DNA of 64,000 nucleotides from Streptomyces caeruleatus (GTDB lineage: Bacteria > Actinomycetota > Actinomycetes > Streptomycetales > Streptomycetaceae): the NCBI RefSeq assembly GCF_001514235.1, contig NZ_KQ948932.1:413652-477651 (forward strand), read 5' to 3'. Below are positions 9,148 to 16,720 of this stretch, piece by piece (the stretch's first letter is position 1; every line of letters starts with the position of its first letter). Position numbers and translations under genes: made by a program. The notes beneath the pieces were generated by a model. The model was not told where the DNA came from and searched no databases. It worked only from the letters and a program-made list of their open reading frames with translations.

Positions 9148-9777
9148 TCAGGTGTTTTTCGCGGGGAGGCCGTGCTCGACGATGTCCAGGGCCCGGTCCA
9201 CCAGGTCGCGGAGGTCGTCCCGGCAGTCGTTCTCCGCCCAGGCGATGTTGACCTCCATCAGGCCGCCGACCAGGGACATCGCGTAGACCCGCACTTCGAG
9301 GGAGTCCGGGTCCAGACCGTGGCGCTCGGCGATGGCGCCCCGCAGCAGGCGTCCGGTCGCCGACATGCTCTCGATCATCCGGGCCCGGACGGCGGGGACC
9401 TGGAGCGCCAGGTGAGCCCGGATCCGGACCGCCTCGGGGTCCTCGGCCAACAGCGCGTCCATCGACCGGTGCATCACGTGCCGTACCGAGTCCATCCAGG
9501 ACTCCGAGGCGGGCCGGGCGCGCAGCTCCTCCAGCATCATCGGGTCGTACTCGTCCGTGAGGACGATGTCCTCCTTCGTCGGGAAGTACCGGAAGACCGT
9601 GGACGGCGACACCTCGGCGCGCTCGGCGATCTGCTCGATCGTGGTGGCGTCGTAGCCCTGCTCCTTGATCAGCGCGTACGTCGCCTCGCGGATCGCCGTC
9701 CGGGTCTTGATCTTCTTCCGCTCACGAAGCCCCAGCTGGGGGCGGTCGGTCAGGGGGGAGGAGTGCGCGGGGGGCAT
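9148..9777 (-). CDS. TetR/AcrR-family transcriptional regulator
   Basis: From ATG 9777 the product is 209 residues. It has an N-terminal HTH (IREATYALIKEQGYDATTIE, then AERAEVSPSTVFRYFPTKED) preceded by the basic segment LRERKKIKTRTA, and an all-helical ligand-binding domain after it. The usual TetR length is about 200 residues, which supports this start. Other in-frame starts exist at ATG 9813 and GTG 9954, but they would add sequence that looks like the tail of an MFS transporter (see 9778-10068). No good ribosome-binding site precedes 9777, consistent with translation once coupled to the upstream gene. It probably controlled the lost exporter. A perfect 5-1-5 palindrome at 10102-10112 is a candidate operator. 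Confidence 0.85.
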   Translation of the reverse strand: MPPAHSSPLTDRPQLGLRERKKIKTRTAIREATYALIKEQGYDATTIEQIAERAEVSPSTVFRYFPTKEDIVLTDEYDPMMLEELRARPASESWMDSVRHVMHRSMDALLAEDPEAVRIRAHLALQVPAVRARMIESMSATGRLLRGAIAERHGLDPDSLEVRVYAMSLVGGLMEVNIAWAENDCRDDLRDLVDRALDIVEHGLPAKNT

Positions 9778-10068
9778 GGGCTCATTGTCGGGCACGGCCC
9801 CCTCGGCAGCCATGTCCGGGGTCTCGGGCCCGGGGGCCTCCGGCGTGCCCGGCAGGAACGCCGCCGCCAGCAGGGCGGAGACGAGGGCCGCGACACCGCA
9901 CACCAGGAGGACGACGCCCATGCCGTGCACGTCCGCGCTGTTCGCGCAGGCCACCAGTTCGGCCGAGCCCGTCCGCTCGGCGACGAGGTGCGCCGCGACG
10001 ACCGACTCCCCGGCGGTGTCGGCGGCCTGCGCGGGCAGCCCGGTGACGTCGAGCCGGTCCCGGAAGGC
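9778..10068 (-). pseudogene. Remnant of an MFS (DHA2-type) drug exporter, C-terminal end only
   Basis: In the same frame as the TetR gene and directly upstream, the translation contains AFRDRLDVTGL, a linker, and then GMGVVLLVCGVAALVSALL followed by AAAFLPG. This is the periplasmic loop and last membrane helix typical of 14-TMS exporters, followed by a Pro/Glu-rich tail. Nothing corresponding to the other 12-13 helices precedes it. About 20 codons further upstream the frame meets a stop and promoter-like DNA. No stop codon separates the remnant from the TetR frame, and there is no ATG or GTG ahead of GTG 9954. The simplest reading is a deletion that removed the body of the exporter gene and brought its promoter next to its tail. 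Confidence 0.6.
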
Positions 10069-10070
10069 GC

Positions 10071-10112
10071 CATGAAGTGAGAGTAACTATCAAAAGAGTA
10101 GGACTGTCAGTC
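10071..10112 (-). promoter_or_regulatory. Candidate TetR operator/promoter ahead of the exporter remnant
   Basis: GACTG-T-CAGTC at 10102-10112 is a perfect 5-1-5 palindrome. It is followed on the minus strand by TTGATAGTTACTCTCA and an ATG at 10073 that is out of frame with the exporter remnant. An AT-richer stretch with a palindrome next to a TetR gene is what an autoregulated operator looks like. Binding is not demonstrated. Confidence 0.35.
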
Positions 10113-10132
10113 TTCTTGGGGTGCGGGAACGC

Positions 10133-10165
10133 GAAAAAAGGGCCACGGCTCGCAAGCCGTGGCCC
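10133..10165 (-). terminator. Intrinsic terminator of the hemolysin-III gene
   Basis: GGGCCACGGCT at 10140-10150 pairs with AGCCGTGGCCC at 10155-10165 (11 bp, 4-nt loop). On the minus strand this hairpin is followed by six T residues. It lies 20 bp beyond the stop of the minus-strand hemolysin-III gene and is a textbook rho-independent terminator. Confidence 0.85.
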
Positions 10166-10185
10166 TCGGAGAAGCTGTGCGATGG

Positions 10186-10941
10186 CTATCCGTGCTGGTA
10201 CGCCACCAGGGAGATCCCGACGTAGTGCGTGATGAACGCGGCCAGCGTGAAGGAGTGGAAGACCTCGTGGAAGCCGAACCAGCGCGGTGACGGGTTCGGG
10301 CGCTTGATGCCGTAGATCACGCCGCCCGCGCTGTAGAGGACGCCGCCGACGATCACCAGGACCAGCACCGCGATACCGCCGGCGCGCATGAAGTCCGGCA
10401 GGAAGAAGACGGCCGCCCAGCCCATCGCGATGTAGCAGGGCGTGTAGAGCCAGCGCGGGGCGCCGACCCAGAAGACCCGGAAGACGATGCCCGCCGCGGC
10501 GGCGGCCCAGATGCCCCACAGCAGCCACTGGCCCTTGGCACCAGGAAGGAGCAGCATCGTCAGCGGGGTGTAGGTGCCCGCGATGATCAGGAAGATGTTG
10601 GCGTGATCCAGTCGGCGCAGGATGCCGTCCATGCGGGGGCTCCAGTTGCCCCGGTGGTACAGCGCGCTCACGCCGAACAGCAGACAGGCCGTGAGGGCGA
10701 AGATGCCGCAGGCGATCCGGCCTCTGGTCGAGTCCGCGAGGGCGGTGAGCACGAGGCCCGAGACGAGCGCGGCGGGGAACATCCCGAGGTGCAGCCAGCC
10801 GCGGAGTTTGGGCTTGATCTCGTCCGTGAGCTGCTGGGCGTGCTGTGCGATCTGGTGGGGCAGGGAGGGCGCGCCGGAAGCGCGGCCGGCGGCCGCCGTG
10901 TCCGGTTGCGCGTCGGGGACGGGCGCAGTCATGGGGGGCAT
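10186..10941 (-). CDS. Hemolysin III family (PAQR-type) membrane protein
   Basis: The 251-residue protein has seven predicted membrane helices after a cytoplasmic N-terminus of about 45 residues. The PAQR/YqfA family signatures are present: SALYHR after helix 2, RLDHANIFLIIAGTYTP in the middle, and HEVFHSFTLAAFITHY near the C-terminus. Conserved Ser, His and Asp in these motifs form the metal site of the superfamily, which includes hydrolase-like ceramidases. The bacterial role is unclear (membrane lipid homeostasis is suggested for some). ATG 10941 and ATG 10932 are both possible starts. Overlapping palindromes just upstream (10948-10966) suggest control by a dimeric repressor. Confidence 0.85.
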   Translation of the reverse strand: MPPMTAPVPDAQPDTAAAGRASGAPSLPHQIAQHAQQLTDEIKPKLRGWLHLGMFPAALVSGLVLTALADSTRGRIACGIFALTACLLFGVSALYHRGNWSPRMDGILRRLDHANIFLIIAGTYTPLTMLLLPGAKGQWLLWGIWAAAAAGIVFRVFWVGAPRWLYTPCYIAMGWAAVFFLPDFMRAGGIAVLVLVIVGGVLYSAGGVIYGIKRPNPSPRWFGFHEVFHSFTLAAFITHYVGISLVAYQHG

Positions 10942-10947
10942 CGTACC

Positions 10948-10966
10948 TACGGAACCGTAAGTTACG
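10948..10966. promoter_or_regulatory. Overlapping palindromes (candidate operator) upstream of hemolysin III
   Basis: TACGG-AA-CCGTA at 10948-10959 and CGTAA-G-TTACG at 10956-10966 are two perfect palindromes sharing four bases. They sit 7 bp upstream of the hemolysin-III ATG. The arrangement resembles tandem sites for a TetR-type repressor, but the regulator is not identified. Confidence 0.45.
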
Positions 10967-11284
10967 TATCAGCACGGCGAGATGAGAGCCCGGAAGTGGC
11001 CATCCTCTCATGGGGTACCCGCGCGGGGCGCACCTGGGGTGAAGCCGTGGTGACGCATCGAAAACATCTGGATGAGTGGCGATGCTCACGCCGCTCACCT
11101 GTGACGCCCTCTGGACATATGGGCGGACGCGTCGGATGATCAAATGAGTGCGGTCGGCACCGGATGAGCGCGAAAGATCGGGACGGCAGATCCAGTCCAC
11201 TCCCGTCGCGAAGCATCCGGGTCGTGGCCCCCACGGGGCATACAAGGGCATATTCAGGACAAAATCCCTCTCTTAGGAGCAACC
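10967..11284 (+). promoter_or_regulatory. pckG upstream region with direct repeats
   Basis: This 318-bp stretch has no gene. GGGCATA occurs at 11236-11242 and again at 11246-11252, exactly one helical turn apart, and runs into an AT-rich CATATTCAGGACAAAAT that may hold the -10 region. A ribosome-binding site (TAGGAG) lies 6 bp before the GTG. The rest shows nothing recognisable. Confidence 0.35.
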
Positions 11285-13108
11285 GTGGCGCGCGACATCG
11301 CGGCTCCCCCCGTCGTCCCCACCCACCACCGGGAGCTGGTTTCGTGGGTGAACGAGATCGCAGAACTCACGCAGCCGGACAACGTGGTCTGGTGTGACGG
11401 ATCCGAGGCCGAGTACGAGCGTCTGTCCGAGGAGCTCGTCGCGAAGGGCACCTTCAGGAAGCTCGACCCGATCAAGCGCCCCAACTCGTACTACGCCGCC
11501 TCCGACCCGACCGACGTCGCCCGCGTCGAGGACCGGACCTTCATCTGCTCCGAGAAGGAGGAGGACGCCGGCCCGACGAACCACTGGATGGACCCCGCCG
11601 AGATGCGTGAGGTCTTCTCCGGTGAGAAGGGCGTCTTCCGCGGCTCGATGCGCGGCCGGACGATGTACGTCGTCCCGTTCTGCATGGGCCCGCTCGGCTC
11701 GAAGCTCTCCGCCATCGGCGTCGAGATCACCGACTCCGCCTACGTCGCCGTCTCCATGCGCACCATGACCCGCATGGGCCAGGCCGTGCTCGACGAGCTC
11801 GGTGAGGACGGCTTCTTCGTGAAGGCCGTGCACTCCGTCGGCGCCCCGCTGGAGGCCGGCGAGCAGGACGTCCCCTGGCCCTGCAACCAGACCAAGTACA
11901 TCTCCCACTTCCCGGAGAGCCGCGAGATCTGGTCCTACGGCTCCGGCTACGGCGGCAACGCCCTGCTCGGCAAGAAGTGCTACGCCCTGCGTATCGCCTC
12001 CGTCATGGCCCGCGACGAGGGCTGGCTCGCCGAGCACATGCTGATCCTGAAGCTGACGCCCCCGCAGGGTGAGTCGAAATACGTGGCGGCGGCCTTCCCC
12101 TCCGCCTGCGGCAAGACGAACCTCGCCATGCTGGAGCCCACGATCTCCGGCTGGACCGTCGAGACGATCGGCGACGACATCGCCTGGATGCGCTTCGGCG
12201 AGGACGGCCGCCTCTACGCGATCAACCCCGAGGCCGGCTTCTTCGGCGTCGCGCCCGGCACCGGTGAGCACACCAACGCCAACGCGATGAAGACGCTGTG
12301 GGGCAACTCGGTCTTCACCAACGTCGCCCTCACCGACGACAACGACATCTGGTGGGAGGGCATGACGGAGGAGACCCCGGCCCACCTGACGGACTGGAAG
12401 GGCAACGACTGGACGCCCGAGTCAGGCGTACCGGCCGCCCACCCGAACGCCCGCTTCACGGTCCCCGCCTCGCAGTGCCCGATCATCGCGCCCGAGTGGG
12501 AGGACCCCAAGGGCGTGCCGATCTCCGCGATCCTCTTCGGCGGCCGGCGCGCCACCGCCGTACCCCTCGTGACCGAGTCCTTCGACTGGAACCACGGCGT
12601 CTTCCTCGGCGCCAACGTGGCCTCCGAGAAGACCGCCGCCGCCGAGGGCAAGGTCGGCGAGCTGCGCCGCGACCCGTTCGCGATGCTGCCGTTCTGCGGC
12701 TACAACATGGGCGACTACATGGCCCACTGGGTCGACGTGGCCAAGGGCAAGGACCAGGCCAAGCTGCCGAAGATCTACTACGTCAACTGGTTCCGCAAGA
12801 ACGACGAGGGCAAGTTCGTCTGGCCCGGCTTCGGCGAGAACAGCCGCGTCCTGAAGTGGATCGTCGAGCGCCTCGACGGCAGGGCCGAGGGCGTCGAGAC
12901 GCCGATCGGCATCCTGCCGGCCAAGGGCGCGCTGGACACCAACGGCCTCGAACTGGCCGACTCCGACCTCGACTTCCTGCTCACCGTCGACAAGGAGGTC
13001 TGGCGCGAGGAGGCCGCGCTGGTTCCGGACCACCTCAACACCTTCGGTGACCACACGCCGAAGGAGCTGTGGGACGAGTACCACGCGCTGGTGCAGCGCC
13101 TGGGCTGA
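11285..13108 (+). CDS. pckG: Phosphoenolpyruvate carboxykinase (GTP)
   Basis: The 607-residue enzyme is the usual length for GTP-dependent PEPCK (about 600-620). It catalyses oxaloacetate + GTP to PEP + CO2 + GDP, the first committed step of gluconeogenesis. The PEPCK P-loop FPSACGKTNLA is at 271-281, the metal/kinase-2 motif GDDIAWM at 296-302, and the C-terminal nucleotide region with ILFGGRRA follows. The GTG start has a good ribosome-binding site. The gene is monocistronic: it has its own promoter region with direct repeats and a large hairpin after the stop. No odd residues were seen. Confidence 0.97.
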   Translation: MARDIAAPPVVPTHHRELVSWVNEIAELTQPDNVVWCDGSEAEYERLSEELVAKGTFRKLDPIKRPNSYYAASDPTDVARVEDRTFICSEKEEDAGPTNHWMDPAEMREVFSGEKGVFRGSMRGRTMYVVPFCMGPLGSKLSAIGVEITDSAYVAVSMRTMTRMGQAVLDELGEDGFFVKAVHSVGAPLEAGEQDVPWPCNQTKYISHFPESREIWSYGSGYGGNALLGKKCYALRIASVMARDEGWLAEHMLILKLTPPQGESKYVAAAFPSACGKTNLAMLEPTISGWTVETIGDDIAWMRFGEDGRLYAINPEAGFFGVAPGTGEHTNANAMKTLWGNSVFTNVALTDDNDIWWEGMTEETPAHLTDWKGNDWTPESGVPAAHPNARFTVPASQCPIIAPEWEDPKGVPISAILFGGRRATAVPLVTESFDWNHGVFLGANVASEKTAAAEGKVGELRRDPFAMLPFCGYNMGDYMAHWVDVAKGKDQAKLPKIYYVNWFRKNDEGKFVWPGFGENSRVLKWIVERLDGRAEGVETPIGILPAKGALDTNGLELADSDLDFLLTVDKEVWREEAALVPDHLNTFGDHTPKELWDEYHALVQRLG

Positions 13109-13230
13109 GCTCAGCCCCCAAGACGCCGCGGCCGGCTCCGATCGTGCCCTGACCAGCAACATCGTCACGGCCGGCCGCGGTGAAGCACCCCATGACCGGC
13201 GAGGTTCCGTACAACGGCGTACGGGGCTGT

Positions 13231-13303
13231 GGGCCTGTCGCCGCATGCTCCCGTCCGCCCCGACGGGAGGAACGCGGCGACAGGCCCTCGCCTGTTTTCG
13301 TTC
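13231..13303 (+). terminator. Large nested hairpin downstream of pckG
   Basis: A perfect 14-bp outer stem (13231-13244 with 13274-13287) encloses a second perfect 8-bp stem (13248-13255 with 13262-13269, 6-nt loop). A T-richer stretch (CTGTTTTCGTTCTG) follows. It lies about 120 bp past the pckG stop and is the most likely terminator, although its size would also fit a stable 3'-end RNA. Confidence 0.65.
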
Positions 13304-13741
13304 TGCTGTACGGTCGCGCCGCCTTGATCGCATGATCTTCGCGGCTGCCACATGGTCTCCACAGGAGGGTCACCGACTCCGGTGACCGCTCAATTCAGCC
13401 TGTGGGGGGCACAGTTTGACGGGACTCGACATGACCGGCGTCTCCGAGACGACCTTCTTCGCTGCGTCGGGCCGCAGCCGCAGACAGTCGTTGGAGGACA
13501 GCCACAGGGAAGAGGATGAACGGCAGATGTCCCCCCGGTCCCGTTACACCGCGGGACACTGCAACGCCCTTCTTGTCAGGGGCGCGGGGAACTGCGCGAC
13601 CAGCCACGACCAACCCGCACCCGCCGCACGACTGAAACCCTCACGGCGAATCGGCGACCCCGGCTCAAGCGAACGCAGTGCCATGGCACCCGGTCCGCGC
13701 GTCGCTGCGGGTGCACGCGGACCGGGGCCGTTCAGGGGGTG
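13304..13741. other. Intergenic stretch with a dispersed-repeat copy (13579-13605)
   Basis: I see no credible gene between the pckG hairpin and the small minus-strand gene. Positions 13579-13605 hold a 27-nt block found unchanged at 53929-53955, and with one difference, on the other strand, inside the PfkB gene (23804-23830). It is a member of a dispersed GC-rich repeat family. The open frame 13416-13946 runs across this repeat and has no protein features. Confidence 0.6.
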
Positions 13742-14200
13742 TCAGCCGACGCCGGTCAACTCCTGCGGCTCGGCCTGCGCGGCAGCCTGCGCGGCAGCCT
13801 GCGCGGCAGCCTGCGCGGCAGCATGCGCGTCCATGCGCTCCGCGGCCAGAATCGCCACCGCGGTGTCCGCACGGGACGCGGCGACCACCAGTGCGCGCCC
13901 GGCGAGGGCATGCGCACGGCGATGCAGTGCCGCGAGCCTCGCCTGACCGCCGGAGGCACCGGCGCGGGTCGGCGCGGGACCGCCCCGCAGTCGGGCCACC
14001 TGTTCGGCGAGCCGCTCGGCGGCCGCGTCGAGGTCGGCAGTGGGGGCCGCCGCGCGCAGCTCGTCCGTGACGGCGAGCAGTGCGGCGAGGTGGCCGGCGA
14101 GCTGGATGTCCAACTCCTCCTCGCGCGAGCGGTGAGGGAAGTCGGTGGTGTTGCCGGCCATCGTGCTGTGGACCGACTTGGTTCGGATCGGTTCGTACAT
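13742..14200 (-). CDS. Small Ala-rich helical protein with AAAQ repeats, unknown function
   Basis: The 152-residue protein is not recognised. It is predicted helical. The middle is Ala/Arg/Leu-rich (EEELDIQLAGHLAALLAVTDELR and on), and the C-terminus carries AAAQ four times in a row, encoded by a 12-bp tandem DNA repeat at about 13783-13830. There is no signal peptide or membrane helix, so it is probably cytoplasmic. The ATG has a strong AGGAGG ribosome-binding site 7 bp upstream. A palindrome at 14241-14255 overlaps the likely promoter (-10 candidate TAGGAT on the minus strand), so expression is probably repressible. It is not co-directionally coupled to the aminotransferase gene upstream. 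Confidence 0.75.
   Translation of the reverse strand: MYEPIRTKSVHSTMAGNTTDFPHRSREEELDIQLAGHLAALLAVTDELRAAAPTADLDAAAERLAEQVARLRGGPAPTRAGASGGQARLAALHRRAHALAGRALVVAASRADTAVAILAAERMDAHAAAQAAAQAAAQAAAQAEPQELTGVG
13783..13830. repeat. 12-bp tandem repeat inside the small Ala-rich gene
   Basis: The 12-mer GCCTGCGCGGCA is repeated about four times head to tail, with the last copy slightly degenerate. On the coding (minus) strand it encodes the AAAQ repeat. Because the unit is a multiple of three, copy-number change would lengthen or shorten the helix without a frameshift. Confidence 0.8.
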
Positions 14201-14240
14201 GGGGATGGCCTCCTGTGCGCTGACAGGAAGCCATCCTAGC

Positions 14241-14255
14241 TTAGATCTCGTCTAA
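14241..14255. promoter_or_regulatory. Palindromic operator candidate ahead of the small Ala-rich gene
   Basis: TTAGA-TCTCG-TCTAA is a perfect 5-5-5 palindrome. It lies about 41 bp upstream of the ATG at 14200, and on the minus strand a TAGGAT -10 candidate follows it. The site would overlap RNA polymerase contacts upstream of -10. The cognate regulator is unknown. Confidence 0.5.
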
Positions 14256-14304
14256 AGTTGAGCTGTTCGCAAGACAGGACCGTCCATTGCACACAGCGTG
14301 AGCG

Positions 14305-15516
14305 TCAGGGCTGGCTGTACCCGTCGAGGAACCGTCCGATCCGGGTCACCGCGTCCCGCAGGTCCGTGACCGTCGGCAGGGTGACCACGCGGAAGTGGTC
14401 CGACTCCGGCCAGTTGAAGCCGCTGCCCTGGACGACCATGATCTTCTCCCTGCGCAGCAGGTCCAGGACCATCCGCCGGTCGTCCTTGATCTTGAAGACC
14501 TTGGGGTCGAGGCGCGGGAAGAGATACAGCGCGCCCTTCGGCCGTACGCAGCTCACGCCGGGGATCTGCGTCAGCAGCTCGTAGGCGACGTCCATCTGCT
14601 CCTTCAGCCGCCCGCCGGGCAGCACCAGGTCATTGATGGACTGCCGCCCGCTGAGCGCGGCGACGACCCCGTGCTGACCGGGCATGTTCGCGCACAGCCG
14701 CATGTTCGCGAGGATGGTGAGGCCCTCGATGTAGGAGTCGGCGTGGGCGCGCGGGCCCGAGATCGACATCCAGCCCACCCGGTACCCGGCGACCCGGTAC
14801 GCCTTCGACATGCCGTTGAAGGTGAGGGTGAGCAGATCGGGGGCGACGGCGGCGGTCGGGGTGTGCGTGGCGCCGTCGTAGAGGATCTTGTCGTAGATCT
14901 CGTCGGAGCAGACGAGGAGGTTGTGCCGGCGGGCGATGTCCGTCAGCCCCCGGAGCATGGCCTCGTCGTACACGGCCCCCGTCGGGTTGTTCGGGTTGAT
15001 GATGACGATGGCCTTGGTGCGGTCGGTGACCTTGCGCTCGATGTCGGCGAGGTCGGGCATCCAGTCGGACTGCTCGTCGCACCGGTAGTGCACGGCGGTG
15101 CCGCCGGACAGCGACACGGCGGCGGTCCACAGGGGGTAGTCGGGGGCCGGGACCAGCACCTCGTCCCCGTCGTCGAGCAGCCCCTGCATCGCCATCACGA
15201 TCAGCTCGGAGACGCCGTTGCCGATGAAGACGTGCTCGACGTCCGTCTCGATGCCGAGGGTCTGGTTGTGCATGACGACGGCCCGGCGTGCGGCCAGCAG
15301 GCCCTTCGCGTCGCCGTAGCCATGGGCCGTCGACACGTTGCGGAGGACGTCCTCCAGGATCTCGGGCGGGCACTCGAAGCCGAACGCGGCCGGGTTGCCG
15401 GTGTTCAGCTTGAGGATCCGATGCCCCGCCGACTCGAGCCGCATCGCCTCCTCGAGCACCGGGCCCCGGATCTCGTAACAGACGTTGGCGAGCTTGGTCG
15501 ACTGGATCACCTGCAT
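14305..15516 (-). CDS. Pyridoxal-phosphate aminotransferase, class I (AlaA-like)
   Basis: The 403-residue fold-type I aminotransferase matches the alanine aminotransferase (AlaA/YfbQ) pattern: an N-terminal MQVIQSTKLANVCYEIRGP, LNTGNPAAFGF, the NPNNPTGAVY substrate-binding segment, and the PLP-lysine region FNGMSKAYRVAGYRVGW. The expected reaction is pyruvate + glutamate to alanine + 2-oxoglutarate. A longer frame exists from GTG 15567, but the ATG at 15516 fits the family N-terminus and length. The stop lies about 100 bp from the upstream end of the small Ala-rich gene on the same strand. The exact substrate cannot be proven by sequence alone. Confidence 0.9.
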   Translation of the reverse strand: MQVIQSTKLANVCYEIRGPVLEEAMRLESAGHRILKLNTGNPAAFGFECPPEILEDVLRNVSTAHGYGDAKGLLAARRAVVMHNQTLGIETDVEHVFIGNGVSELIVMAMQGLLDDGDEVLVPAPDYPLWTAAVSLSGGTAVHYRCDEQSDWMPDLADIERKVTDRTKAIVIINPNNPTGAVYDEAMLRGLTDIARRHNLLVCSDEIYDKILYDGATHTPTAAVAPDLLTLTFNGMSKAYRVAGYRVGWMSISGPRAHADSYIEGLTILANMRLCANMPGQHGVVAALSGRQSINDLVLPGGRLKEQMDVAYELLTQIPGVSCVRPKGALYLFPRLDPKVFKIKDDRRMVLDLLRREKIMVVQGSGFNWPESDHFRVVTLPTVTDLRDAVTRIGRFLDGYSQP

Positions 15517-15627
15517 GTCAAGGAGCTTACGGCTGCGTAACGTCCGGTGGGTCGTGTTTTCCGCCACGTGTGACGCGGTGGTTTGGGCTGTTATCGCCGG
15601 TAGCTGTCCCGGAGGCCGTCCCCGTCT

Positions 15628-15633
15628 CTAGAA
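15628..15633 (+). promoter_or_regulatory. -10 element of a probable leaderless promoter
   Basis: TAGAAT ends 9 bp before the ATG at 15643. This places the predicted transcription start at or next to the start codon, and no ribosome-binding site is seen. It is therefore a likely leaderless mRNA. Confidence 0.4.
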
Positions 15634-15642
15634 TGCGCGCCC

Positions 15643-16296
15643 ATGTCCCAGCCACCTGAGCGCGAGAACGTGACGCCCCAGGGGCGGCCGAACGTGTACC
15701 ACCCGCGGCCGGCGGCGCCCCCCGCCTACGAGGCGTACGCGGACCCGGCGGCCGCGCACGGCTGGCAGAACGTGTACGACGAGACGGCGGAGCTGCCTCG
15801 GCTGGACGACGCCGGAGTCGCCGCCGTGGCCGGGGGCCCAGGTCGACGAGCGCACCGCAGGGCGCGGGCCCGCGCCTCGCGGCGCCTGGTGATCGTGGCC
15901 GGTGCGGTGGGCGCGGTGTCGGCGGCGGCGCTGATCGCGGGGCTCTCCCTGTCCGGCTCCTCACCGGAGGGCGCCTCGCGAGGAGAGCGGAACGGCGACG
16001 GCACGAACCCGACGGCGGGCCCCTCGGCGGACCCGACCGGAACCCCGGACACCGGCCCGGCCTCGCCCCGCCGGCCCGACGCCACCGCCGCGCCCCGCGC
16101 TGACGCCCCGGGCACCTCCCCGAGCCCCGCCGCCTCCGGCGAGGACGACCGCACCGGCAACACCCCCTCGTCGACGCCCTCCACAAGCACGGAGCCCTCG
16201 ACCCCGACCGCCACAACGACCACGACCGCCCCGGGCGACGACGGCGGGGACGATCATCCGGGGCGGGGGCTGGGCAAGACGAAGGGCCCTCGATAG
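15643..16296 (+). CDS. Single-pass membrane protein with Ser/Thr/Pro-rich external domain, unknown function
   Basis: The 217-residue protein is not recognised. The N-terminal 80 residues are hydrophilic and Pro/Tyr-rich. A basic stretch (RRAHRRARARASRR) then leads into one membrane helix (about 84-106). The remainder is a low-complexity Ser/Thr/Pro/Gly region with a run of Thr and a basic C-terminal end. By the positive-inside rule the tail should be outside the membrane. It may be O-glycosylated, or span the peptidoglycan, but no catalytic domain is visible. The gene appears monocistronic and leaderless, and is followed by the 181/182-bp tandem repeat. Confidence 0.75.
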   Translation: MSQPPERENVTPQGRPNVYHPRPAAPPAYEAYADPAAAHGWQNVYDETAELPRLDDAGVAAVAGGPGRRAHRRARARASRRLVIVAGAVGAVSAAALIAGLSLSGSSPEGASRGERNGDGTNPTAGPSADPTGTPDTGPASPRRPDATAAPRADAPGTSPSPAASGEDDRTGNTPSSTPSTSTEPSTPTATTTTTAPGDDGGDDHPGRGLGKTKGPR

Positions 16297-16310
16297 CGCG
16301 GGTACCTCCG

Positions 16311-16720
16311 GCGACGGTTCGCCGGGGCCGTACGTCTGTCGGCCCGTGGACGCCGGCGGGCGATTGCCCGACCGGGGTGGTCAGGCGGCCGGGTAGGGCG
16401 TGCGGCGCCCTTGGTGGGTGGCGGGGTGCGGTGGCCGTCCGGGGGAGGGGCCGGGGAAGGTGTGGCTTCCCGCATGCGCCCGGGTGGCTTTGGCGACGGT
16501 TCGCCGGGGCCGTACGTCTGTCGGCCCGTGCCGCGGCGCGCGACTGCTCGGCTGGGGTGGTCAGGCGGCCGGGCGGGGTCGTGCGGCGCCCTTGGTGGGT
16601 GGCGGGGTGCGGTGGCCGTCCGGGGGAGGGGCCGGGGAAGGTGTGGCTTCCCGCATGCGCGCGGGTGGCTCCGGAGACCGTTCGACCTGCGGAGCCGTAC
16701 GCCCGTCGGTCAGCCCTTGA
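16311..16720. repeat. Non-coding tandem repeat, 181/182-bp unit, about 2.2 copies
   Basis: A unit beginning GCGACGGTTCGCCGGGGCC at 16311 returns at 16493 (182 bp) and, diverged, near 16674 (181 bp). The first two units match over nearly their whole length with few substitutions; the third is partial. The array fills the gap between two converging genes and touches the 3' end of the glycosyltransferase gene. Open frames across it (16377 onward) contain no recognisable domain and are artefacts of GC-rich sequence. Confidence 0.85.

Noticed and set aside
7060..10080. 1006-codon plus-strand frame
   Set aside because: It overlaps the oxidase end and the minus-strand Mut7-C and TetR genes; its residues show no motif. 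GC-rich shadow.
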